Source of the DNA: Toxorhynchites rutilus septentrionalis
Lineage: Eukaryota; Arthropoda; Insecta; Diptera; Culicidae
Length of the DNA: 64,000 bases
NCBI RefSeq assembly: GCF_029784135.1
Contig: NC_073744.1
Location: 65,484,593-65,548,592, forward strand
Direction: 5' to 3'
Position numbers and translations under genes: made by a program. Of this stretch, positions 1 through 10,798 are shown one piece after another (position 1 is the stretch's first letter; each line of letters starts with the position of its first letter). The notes under the pieces were generated by a model. That model searched no databases, was not told where the DNA came from, and saw only the letters and a list, made by a program, of their open reading frames with translations.

Positions 1-339
1 ATAGAGCCCGCGTGCTATGCTGACTTTGAGTTTATATAAGCATTATATGTTATAGGTCCTCCAATTCATTCTAAAGTTTAGAAGATCATAGGATCAATGT
101 GCTCCATTGACTTTAATTGATATGAATATTAAACCCAAGTAATCTTGCTTCCGTTTACATCCGTTTACATCAATCGACCCTTCAACGAAATGAAAATCCG
201 AAAATCTCATGTGTCACAACATGCGGCAAAGATTATTTTTAGGTAACCTAAAAAGGAAAACCTGTAAAATTAATTATACCGGCTGTATCTTCCTCAATCG
301 AAATCCATTCCATCCAATCCAAAAGAGCTTCTCACAATT

Positions 340-620
340 AACACCTGAGAAGGTATCCGAGAGAACTTCTCTAAAATCAATCGTCCCGGCAATACGTTAT
401 TCATAGCTTTATAGTACTCCATTCGCGACGGCGTAGAGTTATCTTTGGGAAACATGAACAGATAACCGGAAGAATTCTAAAATCAATCGGACCGGCGTTA
501 TATTCCGTTATTCATCTATATTGAATTTCCATCTCGAAGGGACATAGTTATCTTTCTGAGAAGCCGAGAGAACTCCTCTAGAAACAATCATCCCAATCAT
601 CATAATGGTTCATTTCGCTA
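340..620. repeat. Degenerate tandem repeat, about 100-bp unit
   Basis: Three diverged copies of a unit that begins with a GAGAACTYCTCTA-like block can be read at about 361, 470 and 567. Each is followed by AATCAAT, then a CCGGCG/CCCGGC block, then a TTATTCAT block. Spacing is 97-109 bp. No coding potential is apparent. The 1-340 stretch before it shows no recognisable gene. Confidence 0.55.
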
Positions 621-840
621 TTCATGAGCTACATGTGAATATTATACGAAGCTTCGAAGTAAGGTCTATTTCTCAGGCACTGGAATAGATAAAAAATATG
701 TTTTGAATAACTCAAAGCAGAACTTCTTAAAATAAAACGATTTTTCAGGATCCAGTTTTCTTCCAGTTTTTTGAAAAATATTATTGGCAACTCTGGCAAC
801 AAATGCTCCGAGGGAGCGTAGAGGAAAAATGTGAACTGAG

Positions 841-1250
841 AGAGAGAGAGAGATGTGATATTGCTCAGGGTTTCGAAAACAAGAGTGTTATCCCTGGAGA
901 ACAAGGTTTTGAACGTTAATACCTCTTTGCCGACTAAACGGAGTGGTATGATAATCACTTCAATCGAAGAATAAAATGTCCAACAGTTATATGCCTGTCA
1001 ATTATTGACCCGAAAACTTGTTTGAATAGTATAACAATTGCTTTGAAAACAGGCTATTGAAATCACACAGACTTGTATATAAGCTGGCACTCGTTCGAAA
1101 ATCCATTTAGTTGGGATTTCGATACGACATGAGGATGGTCTCGCTCACACGCCTATGCATTATGCTCTCCTCTTTCAATCACATTTCTTTTCTGCAGCCG
1201 GATTGTCCGAAAAATCCGAAAAAGTTTGAATTGATGTAATGAGCGCACTC
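841..1250 (+). repeat. Diverged H2B-type promoter unit (histone-repeat family)
   Basis: This block is a diverged copy of the promoter half of the histone-related repeat described at 34257-35796 and 41345-43799. It shares the GGTATGATAATCA and AACAGGCTATTGAAAT blocks and a TATATAAG box at about 1077. The segment GCTCACACGCCTATGCATTA near 1142 matches, on the opposite strand, the unit near 42245. No palindromic terminus is preserved and no reading frame remains. A short GA microsatellite lies at 839-853. Confidence 0.5.
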
Positions 1251-1533
1251 TGATGGTGAATAAATAAAAAGTGTTCTAGTAATGTAGTAACAAACGTCAG
1301 ATGCCAAAAACCCAAAATATCTATGTTTAAAAAAAAATTCAAGTTTTGTTGTTTTTGAAAACTCGAAAATTTTTCTTGTGCGTCTTTTGAAAAATCATTA
1401 AAAATCGAATAGTGAGCTGATTTTAAATATTAAAGCTGATTTGGATCAAGAAATTGATGTTCTTCAACGAATTCGAGTAAGTGTATCGAGATTTTAATCA
1501 CAAATTTCATAGATTTCATTCCAAAGTGAAAAT

Positions 1534-2095
1534 TCGGTATGCGGGTAATTTGGCACCCCAATGTAAACATAGTGTTGATGATACATCATGCTAAGTATTG
1601 CATGCCCATGCAGCAAAATTTTACTTTACTTTACTTTTTTGATTAGAACTGAATCGAGATGAAATTTGTTGACTTTATCCTGAAAAAATCGTTTTTTGTT
1701 CCTCTTTCTCTTTGTTTTGTAAAATTGCATGCTTTTTCGTCAAAGTTCAGTTAATTTACGTAAGATAGTGTATCCACTTCTATTTTGTATGAAAATGTCA
1801 AAAAATACATTTTTCAGTGATTTCAGGACGATTCTTTTAATTTGAAAAAATAAAAAAAATGGGGTGCCAAATTTATACCCAGGCATCTCGGGTACTCGAA
1901 TTTGAGTTGTTTCACTTCTATGCTCAAAGTTCCGAGCCAAATCAAGATTTTTGAAACAGGTTTGCGGGGAAATGTCCGCAATAGATCCCTTCATAAGATG
2001 ACGTAATATGAAGAAATTCCGAGCATTGGCCAAAAGCTAAGTCCAAAAAAAAACAAAATGGGGTAACGAATTTGTACCAGGTCCTCTATAAGATT
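1534..2095. mobile_element. Possible MITE bounded by inverted GGCACCCCA/TGGGGTGCC repeats
   Basis: GGGTAATTTGGCACCCCA (about 1543) is repeated in inverse as TGGGGTGCCAAATTTATACC (about 1859). A third, weaker copy, TGGGGTAACGAATTTGTACC, lies near 2058. Such spaced inverted repeats suggest a small non-autonomous DNA element. No target-site duplication could be fixed, so the boundaries are approximate. Nothing else recognisable lies between 1250 and 2300. Confidence 0.35.
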
Positions 2096-2305
2096 AATAT
2101 ACTTACTTGCTGTGGTGTATGAGAGCAGACAAATGACCGCAAAGGGTTAATGGTAATCATTTCATTGTACATTTGCCACGCAAAAATACACAAGTGCTAC
2201 ATTCCATTCACAACATAACAAACTTTGGACAGTCCGAAGTGATGTTGATCGCTTGCTGGCAAGAGCAAGACTGTGTAAGAGAAATCTTCTTCTTCTTCTT
2301 CTTTG

Positions 2306-2350
2306 TTTTTAAGAGGCTTTAAACTTTGCAGTTCATTCGCCTCTATGTAG
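2306..2350 (+). repeat. AGAGGC...GCCTCT hairpin module
   Basis: A short module, AGAGGCTTTAAACTTTG then CAGTTCATTCGCCTCT, can fold on itself through the AGAGGC/GCCTCT ends and an inner AACT/AGTT pair. Very similar modules occur at about 35960-36003 and, degenerate, at 53074-53115. It is therefore a dispersed structural motif. Its parent element is not identified. Confidence 0.5.
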
Positions 2351-2569
2351 GAGAAATTGCAAACGCTCTGCTTTTATGTACTGGCCCGTACCACGTTGTA
2401 CCTACGTTTCTAACGGGCAGAGCTTAAATCGCAATACTTCTCCTCTTCACAGTGTCCGTTCACATGGTGCAGTGTTTGTTCTCTACATTTACGTTTCGAG
2501 AGGCCGATTTACGTGCGACTGTTTGCAGTGGTGTATAAAAATTAGTTACTCGTTATTGACGGTACGGGA

Positions 2570-2800
2570 ATTCAATAAAAATGGACAGAACAAATGGATG
2601 GGGATGTGGGGATGCTTCATCAATTGATACTGTTTACAGACCAGAGGATGTAGAGCATATCAAACAAATATTAAATTTGTGATTCGTATTCTTCAAAATC
2701 CGTTCGCAGCAAAAATAGTGATTAACGTTAACGTTGTATCATGGAAACGTGACCTGTTTTATGTATGGCACTCTTACTGAAAGACGCAGTCCTAAGTCAG
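2570..2800 (+). repeat. Tail fragment of the H3-type histone repeat
   Basis: This matches in order the tail region at 30700-30935 and 20010-20240: GGACAGAACAAATG, GCATATCAAACAAAT, ATCCGTTCG, ATTAACGTTAACG, AACGTGACCTG, GGCACTC. It ends in a decayed palindrome, AAAGACGCAGTCCTAAGTCA, at about 2780. No coding part remains. Confidence 0.55.
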
Positions 2801-2864
2801 AAGGTAAGATAGCAAGATTTTTTGGGCCAAAAACTCAGAATTCAACGTAACAACTCTGCTGATA

Positions 2865-3196
2865 TCAGATGGCGTTTTGATTGTTTCGCCACACTTCTTC
2901 AAATTTGTGCTTAAACATTGTCCAATGTTTTTCGATGGGACGAAGATCTTCACAATTTGGTGGTTTCATACTTTTTCAATAATGTATTATTTCAATATTG
3001 TTCTGCTTATACCATTCTACGACATCCTGGCTGTAATGACAGCTGGCTAGGTCGAGCCAGAACTTCACAGGACCTTCGTGTGATCGAATGAACGGTAAAA
3101 TTATCTTCTGAAGACCGTTCTTGTAAAGTTGTCTATCACGTTTAGCAAAGCAATATTTTTTTTTGAACCGGCATTAGTCCGAAGTCTATTTTCACA
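2865..3196 (-). pseudogene. C-terminal half of a Tc1/mariner (ITmD37E-like) transposase
   Basis: Read on the minus strand, the translation contains WLDLASCHYSQDVVEWYK and, further on, a PIEKHW block. These match the second catalytic Asp and the Glu region of the intact-looking DD37E transposase at 22951-23928. The spacing from that Asp to the Glu is 39 residues including one in-frame stop, against 37 in the other copy. The N-terminal half is at 7969-8340, and the 4.76-kb LTR element lies between them. Reading resumes in frame across the insertion: GDGAY before it, VKIDF after it. Confidence 0.75.
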
Positions 3197-3200
3197 TATG
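3197..3200. other. Target-site duplication TATG (left copy)
   Basis: TATG directly precedes the LTR at 3201 and recurs at 7965-7968 right after the other LTR. A 4-bp duplication is usual for Ty3/gypsy integrases. Confidence 0.8.
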
Positions 3201-3410
3201 TGTAAAGAAGTTGCTCATATGAATCCACTGGACTGGAGACACCTCTAGGGAAAAGACGATTCGGATAACGATATGATAAATTCGGTGGTTTACAATAGAC
3301 TGACTGTTTATATTTCGGTTAAAGTGTTTGAACCTAATAAGTTCATTTTGTGTAGTATAAGTGTTATACGGTTCACTGGGTTCAACTCGTTTTATAGAAA
3401 GTTCATTACA
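3201..3410 (-). repeat. 3' LTR
   Basis: A 210-bp repeat which on the minus strand starts TGTAATGAAC and ends CTTCTTTACA, giving the canonical TG...CA ends. It matches 7754-7964 almost base for base. No clear polypurine tract is visible next to it at 3411-3440. Confidence 0.92.
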
Positions 3411-3483
3411 ATCGGACACCCAGACATTTACGATGTCCTCATCGAAGTTCAATATATATTTCATAATTCACACTTAAACAAAT

Positions 3484-4917
3484 TCAATTGTTTTCTTCGT
3501 CGCTCATGTGATCTTCGCCGACTAGTTTTATCTCATCTATCTCAGCAGTTTCACACCATCTCTTCATGTGATCCACAGAGTATACGGTCGAAAAAGGACG
3601 AACGTCAATTCCCGGAACTGTAGCTACTCTGTAACGATCATTCGGCAGCACTTCTGTGACAATAAATGGCCCTTTGTACCGCGGTTCCAACTTATGACTG
3701 CCTCCTGGAATGTATTGGTCCTTCACTATCAGCACTAAGTCGTCCACTTCGTAACGGGTCGCTGTTCGACGTCGCCTATCGTAGTATTGCTTCTGCTTTT
3801 CTTGGTTTTCTCGCGTGACTCTTTCCACCCGATTACGAATTTCTTCGATTGGCTCTGCTAACCGACTGTTCTCGGTGGAAATGACACAGATTATTTCGTT
3901 CTGAACTATATCTTTCGGTTTATACGACAGCACGAGTGAGGCTGGTGATACTTTGGTGGTAGAGTTCGGAGCTGTATTAATCGCACTTTGCACGAATTTT
4001 GCTTTCTCATCCCACCTTTTATCTGCCTCGTCCACCATTGTACGGAGAGTTGTGAGAATGGTACGATTACTCCTCTCCACCTGTCCATTTCCCCGAGGGG
4101 TTCCCACAGCTACCAGAACGTGATCAATTCCATAGGCTTCACAATACTGCTTCAACATTTTTGCGGTAAACGCAGTTCCTCGATCAGTAATAATACGAGA
4201 TGGCAAACCGAAAACACTGGACATCTCTTCCAACGTCGTTATCACTGAAGACGCATTGGTGGACCTCACTGGCTTTACCAACAGGAATTTTGAGAACCCA
4301 CAAACAACGGCCAAGATATGCTCGTTTCCCTTGGCAGACCTAGGAAATGGTCCTAGATGATCCATGTGTATCGTATGAAATGGTATCGGTGTCTTCGGTA
4401 TCGGATTCAGGAAACCTTCGGGTCTCCCTTGCTTTGATTTGAAATAAGCACATTTCGGACACGCAGCAATGTATGTTCGCACATACTTTCGCATTTTAGG
4501 GAACCAAAAAAAATCACCCATCATCTCCAATACTTTCTCTTCTCCAAAATGACCCTTTTCATCATGATAATTTCTCAGCATCCTCCAACGAACAGCATTC
4601 GGCACTACCCAACACATTCGACCTTCTACCTTACGGTACAACCGATGGTTTTCGCATATGTAGTTATCGTGAATCTGCTTATCTTCATCACACAACGGAT
4701 CTCGTGAGAGTTTGTTAATTATCTCGACCAACCGCTCATCTTTTCTCTGCATGCTCACCAAGAAATCAGTATTAGAGATCTCCAACACCATGATGTTTTC
4801 TGCTACTGATTCTATTTCGGTCGGCTCTTCGATCGGCGATCGACTGAGAGCGTCAACGTGCCGCATCCTCGTCCCTCCTCGATGTTCAATTCGGAAGTCG
4901 TATTCTAACAATTTCAA
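3484..4917 (-). pseudogene. pol, integrase region (with RNase H remnant)
   Basis: This 477-codon open stretch begins within the end of the RNase H/connection region (YDFRIEHRGG). It continues with an HHCC zinc-binding domain (YHDEKGHFG, then CPKC) and a DDE core: HMDHLGPF, IITDRGTAF and GQVERSN carry the catalytic D, D and E. It finishes with a chromatin-proximal GPF module (RYKGPFIV). All three catalytic residues are present. As a gene it is a fragment. It lies in the same frame as the upstream reverse-transcriptase piece but is separated by a stop and by loss of about 150 codons of RNase H. Confidence 0.88.
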
Positions 4918-4947
4918 AAAATATCTAGCAATTCTAGAGTTTATATC

Positions 4948-5301
4948 TCATTTCGCATATGTATAATCTTGCACAAACCGCCGGAAAAATCCGGACAACC
5001 CCGAAAACTGCTGCACTGAATGAATGGAAGTTGGAGTTGGAAACTCTGCCACAGCCTTCGTTTTCAGCTCACCAGGCCGCACACCATCGGCACTCACTTC
5101 AAACCCCAAAAAACAAATGGATTTTTTGAAAAAGTGGCTTTTTCGCAAATTTATTGTGAATCCTTCGTCTCCCAGAACCTTTAAAAGTTCTTCAAAACCT
5201 TCTAGCAATTCTTTTTCGTTTTGACCCGGTAAGACCAGATCATCGATGTAGGCGATCGCCACAATTTTTTTCTTCTTCAGAACTTCAACTATTTTATTCA
5301 T
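4948..5301 (-). pseudogene. pol, reverse transcriptase palm/thumb segment with YIDD
   Basis: 117 codons containing the reverse-transcriptase active site AYIDDLVL and the following LGFEVSADGVRP and FFRRFV blocks typical of Ty3/gypsy elements. It is one base out of frame with the preceding segment (5298-5906). The open stretch ends at a TGA at 4948-4950, exactly where RNase H should start. After the TGA the sequence resumes with DINSRIARYFLKLL, the end of the RNase H region, so a deletion has joined the two. Confidence 0.88.
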
Positions 5302-5906
5302 TCATGAAAGACAGCATAACCATTAGCCAAACCAAAGGGCATCCTCAGGAAACGGTAATGGCCATTCGTGGTCGAGAAAGCTGTATAAATCTGGCTCTCC
5401 GTATCCAACGGAATCTGATAATAGCCACTATATAAATCGACTGTGATGAATAACCGTGCACCAGCCAGCTTCTGCAAAGACACCTCGATGTCGGGCATAG
5501 GATATTTGTCCTTGATTGTCTTCGCATTTAATAGCCGATAATCAACGGCCATCCTAAACTGATTATTTTTCTTCGGAACCAACACTACTTGGCTGTTGTA
5601 TGAAGATTCCGTTTCAGCAATAATACCTACATCCAGCAATTCACTCACGATTTCACGAAGAACATTTTCCCGAGCGTACTCCAACTTTCGCGGTTTCATG
5701 TACACTGGAACTTCGTCAGTGAGATTTATTCTCATCATCGTCGATTTCGCACATCCCATCTCCTTCATATTGAGAGCAAAACAGTCTCGATACTGCTGTA
5801 TCATCTGAATTAACCGTTGATTCAATTCATCTTCTCCATCACTATTAAGCGATTTTTGGTCGATCTCTCTCCCAGATTTTACTTCAAACGTGTACTTTGG
5901 GGCCAC
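5298..5906 (-). pseudogene. pol, reverse transcriptase N-terminal segment
   Basis: About 200 codons with successive reverse-transcriptase motifs: SYNSQVVLVPKK, RMAVDYRLLN, DLYSGYYQIPL and RMPFGLANGYAVF. The frame continues upstream of the GTG at 5906 through the end of gag-protease for about 60 bp. It is in the -1 frame relative to gag, as expected if pol was made by -1 frameshifting. No convincing slippery heptamer is visible in the overlap. A one-base loss at about 5300 breaks the frame. Confidence 0.88.
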
Positions 5907-5908
5907 TG

Positions 5909-7180
5909 CTATTTCTGCTTCTCGCGCCTCCGATATAGGATCAGAATACTTCGACTCCGCTTCATCATCACCAGTCCATCCTGGTCAATTACATCCTCTC
6001 CCAAGATGATCGCCGTATCCTGAACCCATGTAGGTACTACTTGAAGTTCCACTGGCAGAATAATCCCATCGACCTGCAGCTGAGCACATACTTTCGAGGA
6101 CACCGTAACTTCCTTTTTCCCAAAACCACGTAACACCTTGTGACTGGGTTTTAATTCTCCGACCTTCTTGGCGAATCTCTCCTGGATAGTTGACACTCGA
6201 CCGCCAGTATCTACAAGGGCCTTCAACGTGAGACCAGCCACCTCTACATTTTTGACAAAAGCGCTTTTTTGGTCCACCACTCGCATCACTTTCGGACTTT
6301 GCTCTCGAACTTCCTTTCCTACTCCGGAACTCCTACACTCTCTCTTCATGTGTCCCTCTTTTTTACAGCGATGACATCTCACTTTGGGGCAATTTCTGGC
6401 AATGTGTCCCATTTCCCGACACTGAAAGCAGGATTCGCCGATATGCTGCGTTTTTTTGCGGCCCTCGTCACAATTCGCCGCTAGACCGGTAGATACTTTC
6501 CCAATAGTCATGCCTGATCGCTTGGCATACGATCGCAAGCCACTGGTAACGTACGTGACAATAGTCTCTTCAGTAAAATTACCCTTCCGTCCCACTGCCA
6601 GCATTTCGTAGACGTACTCCTCTATCGTTTCACCGATCTTCCATTTTCGGGACGACAGCAAATTATGGTAATAAATTGGATGTTTAGCCGACGGGAATCC
6701 TTTGATTATTTCAGTTTTAAAATCTGCCCAGCTTTTAATCGAGGTCTGACAACCCTCGAACCATAATTTGGCACAACCACCCAGACTCAAACGGGCACAG
6801 TGTAAACGTAATGCTCTAGACCAACCATACATATCTCCAATTTCGTCAATGGTCTTCACCCAAGCATCCGCCGTGGGACACGACGGCACTTGTGGATTAA
6901 ATGGGTTAACGTACTCCCTAATTTCCCTGAAATCGGGTACTCTGTCCATTGTTCCCTCATTACGATTGTTGTTCGCGCCAGCATTTGACGCCGACTGCCG
7001 ACGTAGTTCGTCTAACTCCAACTTTAACGCAGCTATTTGTGCTGTCAGATCTTCCGCCATTGCAATTTTATATCGTTTATCCCTTCGGTCAGTAACAAAC
7101 GGTGGAAGGTCAGTGCCGTGTAAGCTTTGACGAATAACCGAATCTTCGAATGTATCACCTTCCGATTCAATGTCACTCAT
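5909..7180 (-). pseudogene. gag-protease frame of the LTR element
   Basis: A 423-codon intact frame. Residues 40-62 have coiled-coil-like heptads. Residues 80-220 form a capsid-like domain (FNPQVPSC, WVKTIDEIGDMYGW, WADFKTEIIKGFP). Two CX2CX4HX4C zinc knuckles lie at residues 251-264 and 269-282. A retroviral-type aspartic protease motif, ALVDTGG, is at 322-327, with a plausible second half, AIILGEDVI, near 400. The ATG at 7180 is the first in frame downstream of the leader. The frame is intact, but the element as a whole cannot be functional. Confidence 0.9.
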
Positions 7181-7739
7181 AACACTATATCCCCGTAAAG
7201 GTCTCTGTCTATACGTGGTTTTTACGACTGGCTAGGTTTCCCGACGATGAAACGAGCTACGACGCGACGTTATCCAATACGATTCCCGACGGTGGACTTC
7301 AGCACGACCACTCCCTGGTCTTCGCTCACTGAATTGTTCCAACTTCGATGCGAGCTAACCGATACGTTCTCCGATGACAGAACGATCTACGTACTCACGA
7401 AACATAATCTTCCAACGTATTTCTTGTAGAACAATGCGTCCCTTTTTATGTTCTATTGTTCATACACTGTCTGTCTATTGCTCCGAATAATAACTGCCAT
7501 GTGCTCACCACATGATCACTGTCGTATACTCAATAGATTGACTCCGTAGTGCTTCCAAAAGCTCCTCGTTTCCAGGGTAATCTTTCCCTAAAGCATCCTC
7601 ACAATGCGTTTTTACACGACTCGTGTGGTGCCTTTCTTCAGCCACTGTACATCTCCGTACCACCTTCACTTTGGGTTGCTACCGTTGAAGATTAGCATAT
7701 TACACCGCGACTTCCAATCGGTATATCCTTACGCCCCAA

Positions 7740-7753
7740 TCCTGTCTACAGGA
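7740..7753. other. Perfect palindrome TCCTGTCTACAGGA at the expected primer-binding site
   Basis: These 14 bases directly abut the inner edge of the 5' LTR, where the minus-strand primer-binding site should be. They form a 6-bp stem with a 2-base centre. The following minus-strand bases, TTGGGGCGTAAGG, were not matched to any tRNA 3' end by eye. Confidence 0.55.
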
Positions 7754-7964
7754 TGTAAAGAAGTTGCTCATATGAATCCACTGGACTGGAGACACCTCTA
7801 GGGAAAAGACGATTCAGATAACGATATGATAAATTCGGTGGTTTACAATAGACTGACTGTTTTATATTTCGGTTAAAGTGTTTGAACCTAATAAGTTCAT
7901 TTTGTGTAGTATAAGTGTTATACGGTTCACTGGGTTCAATTCGTTTTATAGAAAGTTCATTACA
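7754..7964 (-). repeat. 5' LTR
   Basis: A 211-bp copy of the LTR at 3201-3410 with the same TG...CA ends. It has one additional T in a T-run and a few substitutions. TATG follows at 7965-7968 as the second half of the target-site duplication. Confidence 0.92.
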
Positions 7965-7968
7965 TATG

Positions 7969-8340
7969 CTCCGTCGCCCATCAAAATACATCCGTTGTAC
8001 TTGGCTAGAACTTGATCGTACAGTTTCCTCGCAAGGTGTTCGATTGATATCCTTCTCACATACAGATTCGCCAAACTGAGCTTTGTGCCGCACTGAATCT
8101 TTTCGCCAAATCACGTCCGAAGATCCTAGGATTATTTCGAACTACCTTTACGATCATCGCTCGCAGTTTTCGGTCATATGTTCCACTTCTACGTTTCGTT
8201 TGATTTGTGCGATCCAACGTCAATGCTAACCGGTAACGTTTGAGCACTGTATTTACAATAGATTTAGGAAATTTGAGAGCCTTGGTGATCATACCTCGTT
8301 GGGGTTTCAACTTTAGTGTGAAGAATTTTCTCGTCTCCCG
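7969..8340 (-). pseudogene. N-terminal half of the interrupted ITmD37E-like transposase
   Basis: The minus-strand translation has a helix-turn-helix region like that of the copy at 22951-23928 (VNTVLKRYRLALTLDR against VSRVLKRYFENLTIDR). A second DNA-binding region follows (RNNPRIFGRDLAKRF). After a frameshift come ARKLYDQVLAKYN and GDGAY, the first catalytic Asp region. GDGAY is cut by the LTR element at its TATG target. Confidence 0.72.
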
Positions 8341-8713
8341 TGTTCCACGAATGATAACTTTTCAACGCGTGTGTCAATCTTATGTCAAAATGTATACCAC
8401 AAACTAAACAACCTTTCCAGCGCTGTCAATGGTTTCTTGTCGATATAACTAGAGACGCGGCAGTATCTAAATAGAAGTGACCAAATACTAACTGGAACAT
8501 ACTTTTAATGTTCGCGTTTCTAAAATATCTCAAACAGAATAATGCCTTCCTTGGCTGAAAATTGGCTGCAGATTTGTCGATTTGTTCGATTTTCGCGTTT
8601 TCAAAATATTATTATATTAGACTGCATTCGGAAGAAACCCAGCGATATTTTACGTCGCCGCGAAATTAAATACACGATTGAGTAAAGAAATTCCGTGCAC
8701 AACGTTTATTATA

Positions 8714-10798
8714 CCAGACATTCCATGCCAAACCGATATAGTGGTTCTCGGATTTCCATGAAAAGTGGTAGTTTTGTTCTTTATTTCAGACTGTTAGACT
8801 CATATTTTTTTCTTTTTTCGTTAGGGCGACCATTTCCATTTTAGGGAGGTCCTTTTTCCCAAAAATGCCTTTTTTTAATTATTTTAAAACTTTTTAAAAT
8901 TTTTAAAATTATAACTTTCGAATCACTGAACCGATTTAGATGATCGACATATCAAATTGAAGTCAATAAGCCTTTTGTTAAAAAATATTGAACTCTTAAG
9001 AACAATGGATTTTGTTTTCGTAATTATTGATTGTAGTTGTTTTGACATGGGACTATGTCTTTGATTTCTATATAGGGGAGTCACTCTACGAAAAATGTAA
9101 CGATGTATTAAGAGTTTTCAAACGCATATTACTCAAAATGGTTGTTGCGACATATGTTGTGTTATATCTCATTAGACAGGAAATTTATCCAGGTTTTTTT
9201 TGCTTGAAACATGAACAGTGAATATAGTAAAAAAAGTTAACAATTTGACGATTCAATTGGGTATGTTTTCTTTCGTTTGCACTATCCACTTGCTTCCTCC
9301 CCGACGGAACGAGCAATCTTTTTGCCTAAATTCGGGCGTTAGCTCATAATGTGAGTTGATGCGTAAAATGAATTGAGGGGCTCAGAATGCAAGGGGTGTA
9401 AGTGATTTCGATTTCTCTTCATAAACTTTTTATTTAGTTAATAACTCAACTGCAAAAACTTTCCAATTTAAGTTTGCTATAGAATCCGATAGATGAGGTT
9501 CTGACCTATTTTCCACGTTGGTAAATACAGCTGGGAATGTATTTGCAGCTAAGTTATGACCCAAAGAGAGAGTCGATGTAGAGAAATCGGTCAAATCACT
9601 TACACCCCTTTCATTCTAAGCCCCTCAATTATTCTCCATTTACCGATAATAGGCATTAATTTTATATTATATTGTATGTTGTCCAATCAATTTATACTCA
9701 ATTCATGTTTTTAACGTGTAGGTCTCACTACTAACAATTTGTGTAATTGTGGTCCAGGATGTCATAATATCGAGTATGCTGTTTGGTTATGTGAAAATGC
9801 AATAAATGAATTTAAATGGCTGCTGATTTAGAAGATCGAAAGGGTATACCCACGTAAATAAGATTATGATAGCTTGAGTAGTCGCGATCTTACATGGCTA
9901 TGAAGTTATTACAAACAATGTTCCGGACAACGTGGTAACGAAGGAGATAATGCTATTTTTACCTATAATATATTCTGTAGTCATAGATTGATTTGACTCA
10001 GGCTCATATTTATGTAGGTCTTAACTATTTAGACTTGTGTTTAAAAATGATACATGATGACTCTTTGTCTTCTTCTGCATGATTGAATAAACAGAAGAAA
10101 AGGGTAGTAATGGCTTTAATGGTATTTTTATGTACATTTTTGAACAGAATGCGGTACCGAATTCTACCACGTTATGTCATCTAACCCGTTTAGAGGATAC
10201 AAGTACATACAGGAAACGGTTTTTCCTGGCCATCCATTTGATGTATCAAAAGAGAAAAAAATACAGATTTTGAACAATGAAAAACTCAATTTAAATGCAA
10301 TTACTACACACAATCACAGTCCTATGTCAAGATCCCGTCCGTGCCCCTAGGCTCAAACCCATCATCTTTTTTTTTTGTTGTTTTCATGGCTTTGGGCTAG
10401 AGGGCGCTATTTCTTTTTCTCTTGAAAGCTGAGGATTTTTAACATATCTCGATATCAGAGATGCTATTTTTTTCCTTTTCGAGATATGATTTTTCAATGT
10501 TAAACGGTGGTCCAAAAAATCATTTTTTCCCTTTTATCCAAAAATGATTTTTTGCAAAAATTCATAACATTCATAACTTTTAAACCGGTTCAGTGGCTTA
10601 AAAGTTATAAATTTGTAAAAATGTCATTTTTGGGAAAAAGCGGAAATAATTGATTTTTCGAACCACCCTAAAATGGAAATGGTCACCCTAACGAAAAAAT
10701 AAAAAAATGCGGGTCTAATGTTTTGTGATAATTAACGAAATTACCACTTTTCACGAAAATCTGAGAACCACCATATCGGTTTGGCATGGAATGGCTGA
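8714..10798. mobile_element. 2.1-kb DNA element with long (about 140-bp) inverted terminal repeats
   Basis: The left arm starts CAGACATTCCATGCCAAACC and the right arm, inverted, starts CAGCCATTCCATGCCAAACC. The arms stay alignable for about 140 bp, through a GTTAGGGYGACCATTTCC block near 8822 and 10690. Flanking 4-mers are ATAC and ATAT, a possible 4-bp duplication. No transposase frame lies inside, so it is non-autonomous. A separate MITE is nested at 9375-9626. The element at 16878-18643 has a similar CAG...ATTCC start and 4-bp flanks. Confidence 0.75.
9375..9626. mobile_element. Nested MITE with GAGGGGCT terminal inverted repeats
   Basis: The two ends are inverted copies of GAGGGGCTYAGAATG, then AAGGGGTGTAAGTGATTT, then GATTTCTCT, about 45 bp each. 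Each end is flanked by AATT (9371-9374 and 9627-9630). There is no coding capacity. It lies within the larger long-TIR element and so is younger than it. Confidence 0.8.

Larger units (their letters stand above)
3201..7964 (-). mobile_element. Ty3/gypsy-like LTR retrotransposon, degraded
   Basis: The element is bounded by nearly identical LTRs (3201-3410 and 7754-7964) and a TATG duplication. Coding order on the minus strand is gag with two zinc knuckles, aspartic protease, reverse transcriptase, then integrase with a C-terminal GPF module, which is Ty3/gypsy order. There is no envelope frame. It is dead. There is a single-base frameshift before the YIDD segment, the RNase H region is deleted, and a TGA stands at the deletion joint. 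LTR similarity (a few substitutions and one 1-bp indel in about 210 bp) points to fairly recent insertion. The 573-bp leader at 7181-7753 has no gene. Confidence 0.92.

Noticed and set aside
3411..3483. Polypurine tract of the LTR element
   Set aside because: The expected position holds mixed sequence on the coding strand; no purine run adjoins the 3' LTR.
3273..3623. Plus-strand frames across the LTR element (also near 6768-7130 and 7604-7801)
   Set aside because: They are antisense to the gag-pol frames or lie in the LTR and leader; no domain is present.
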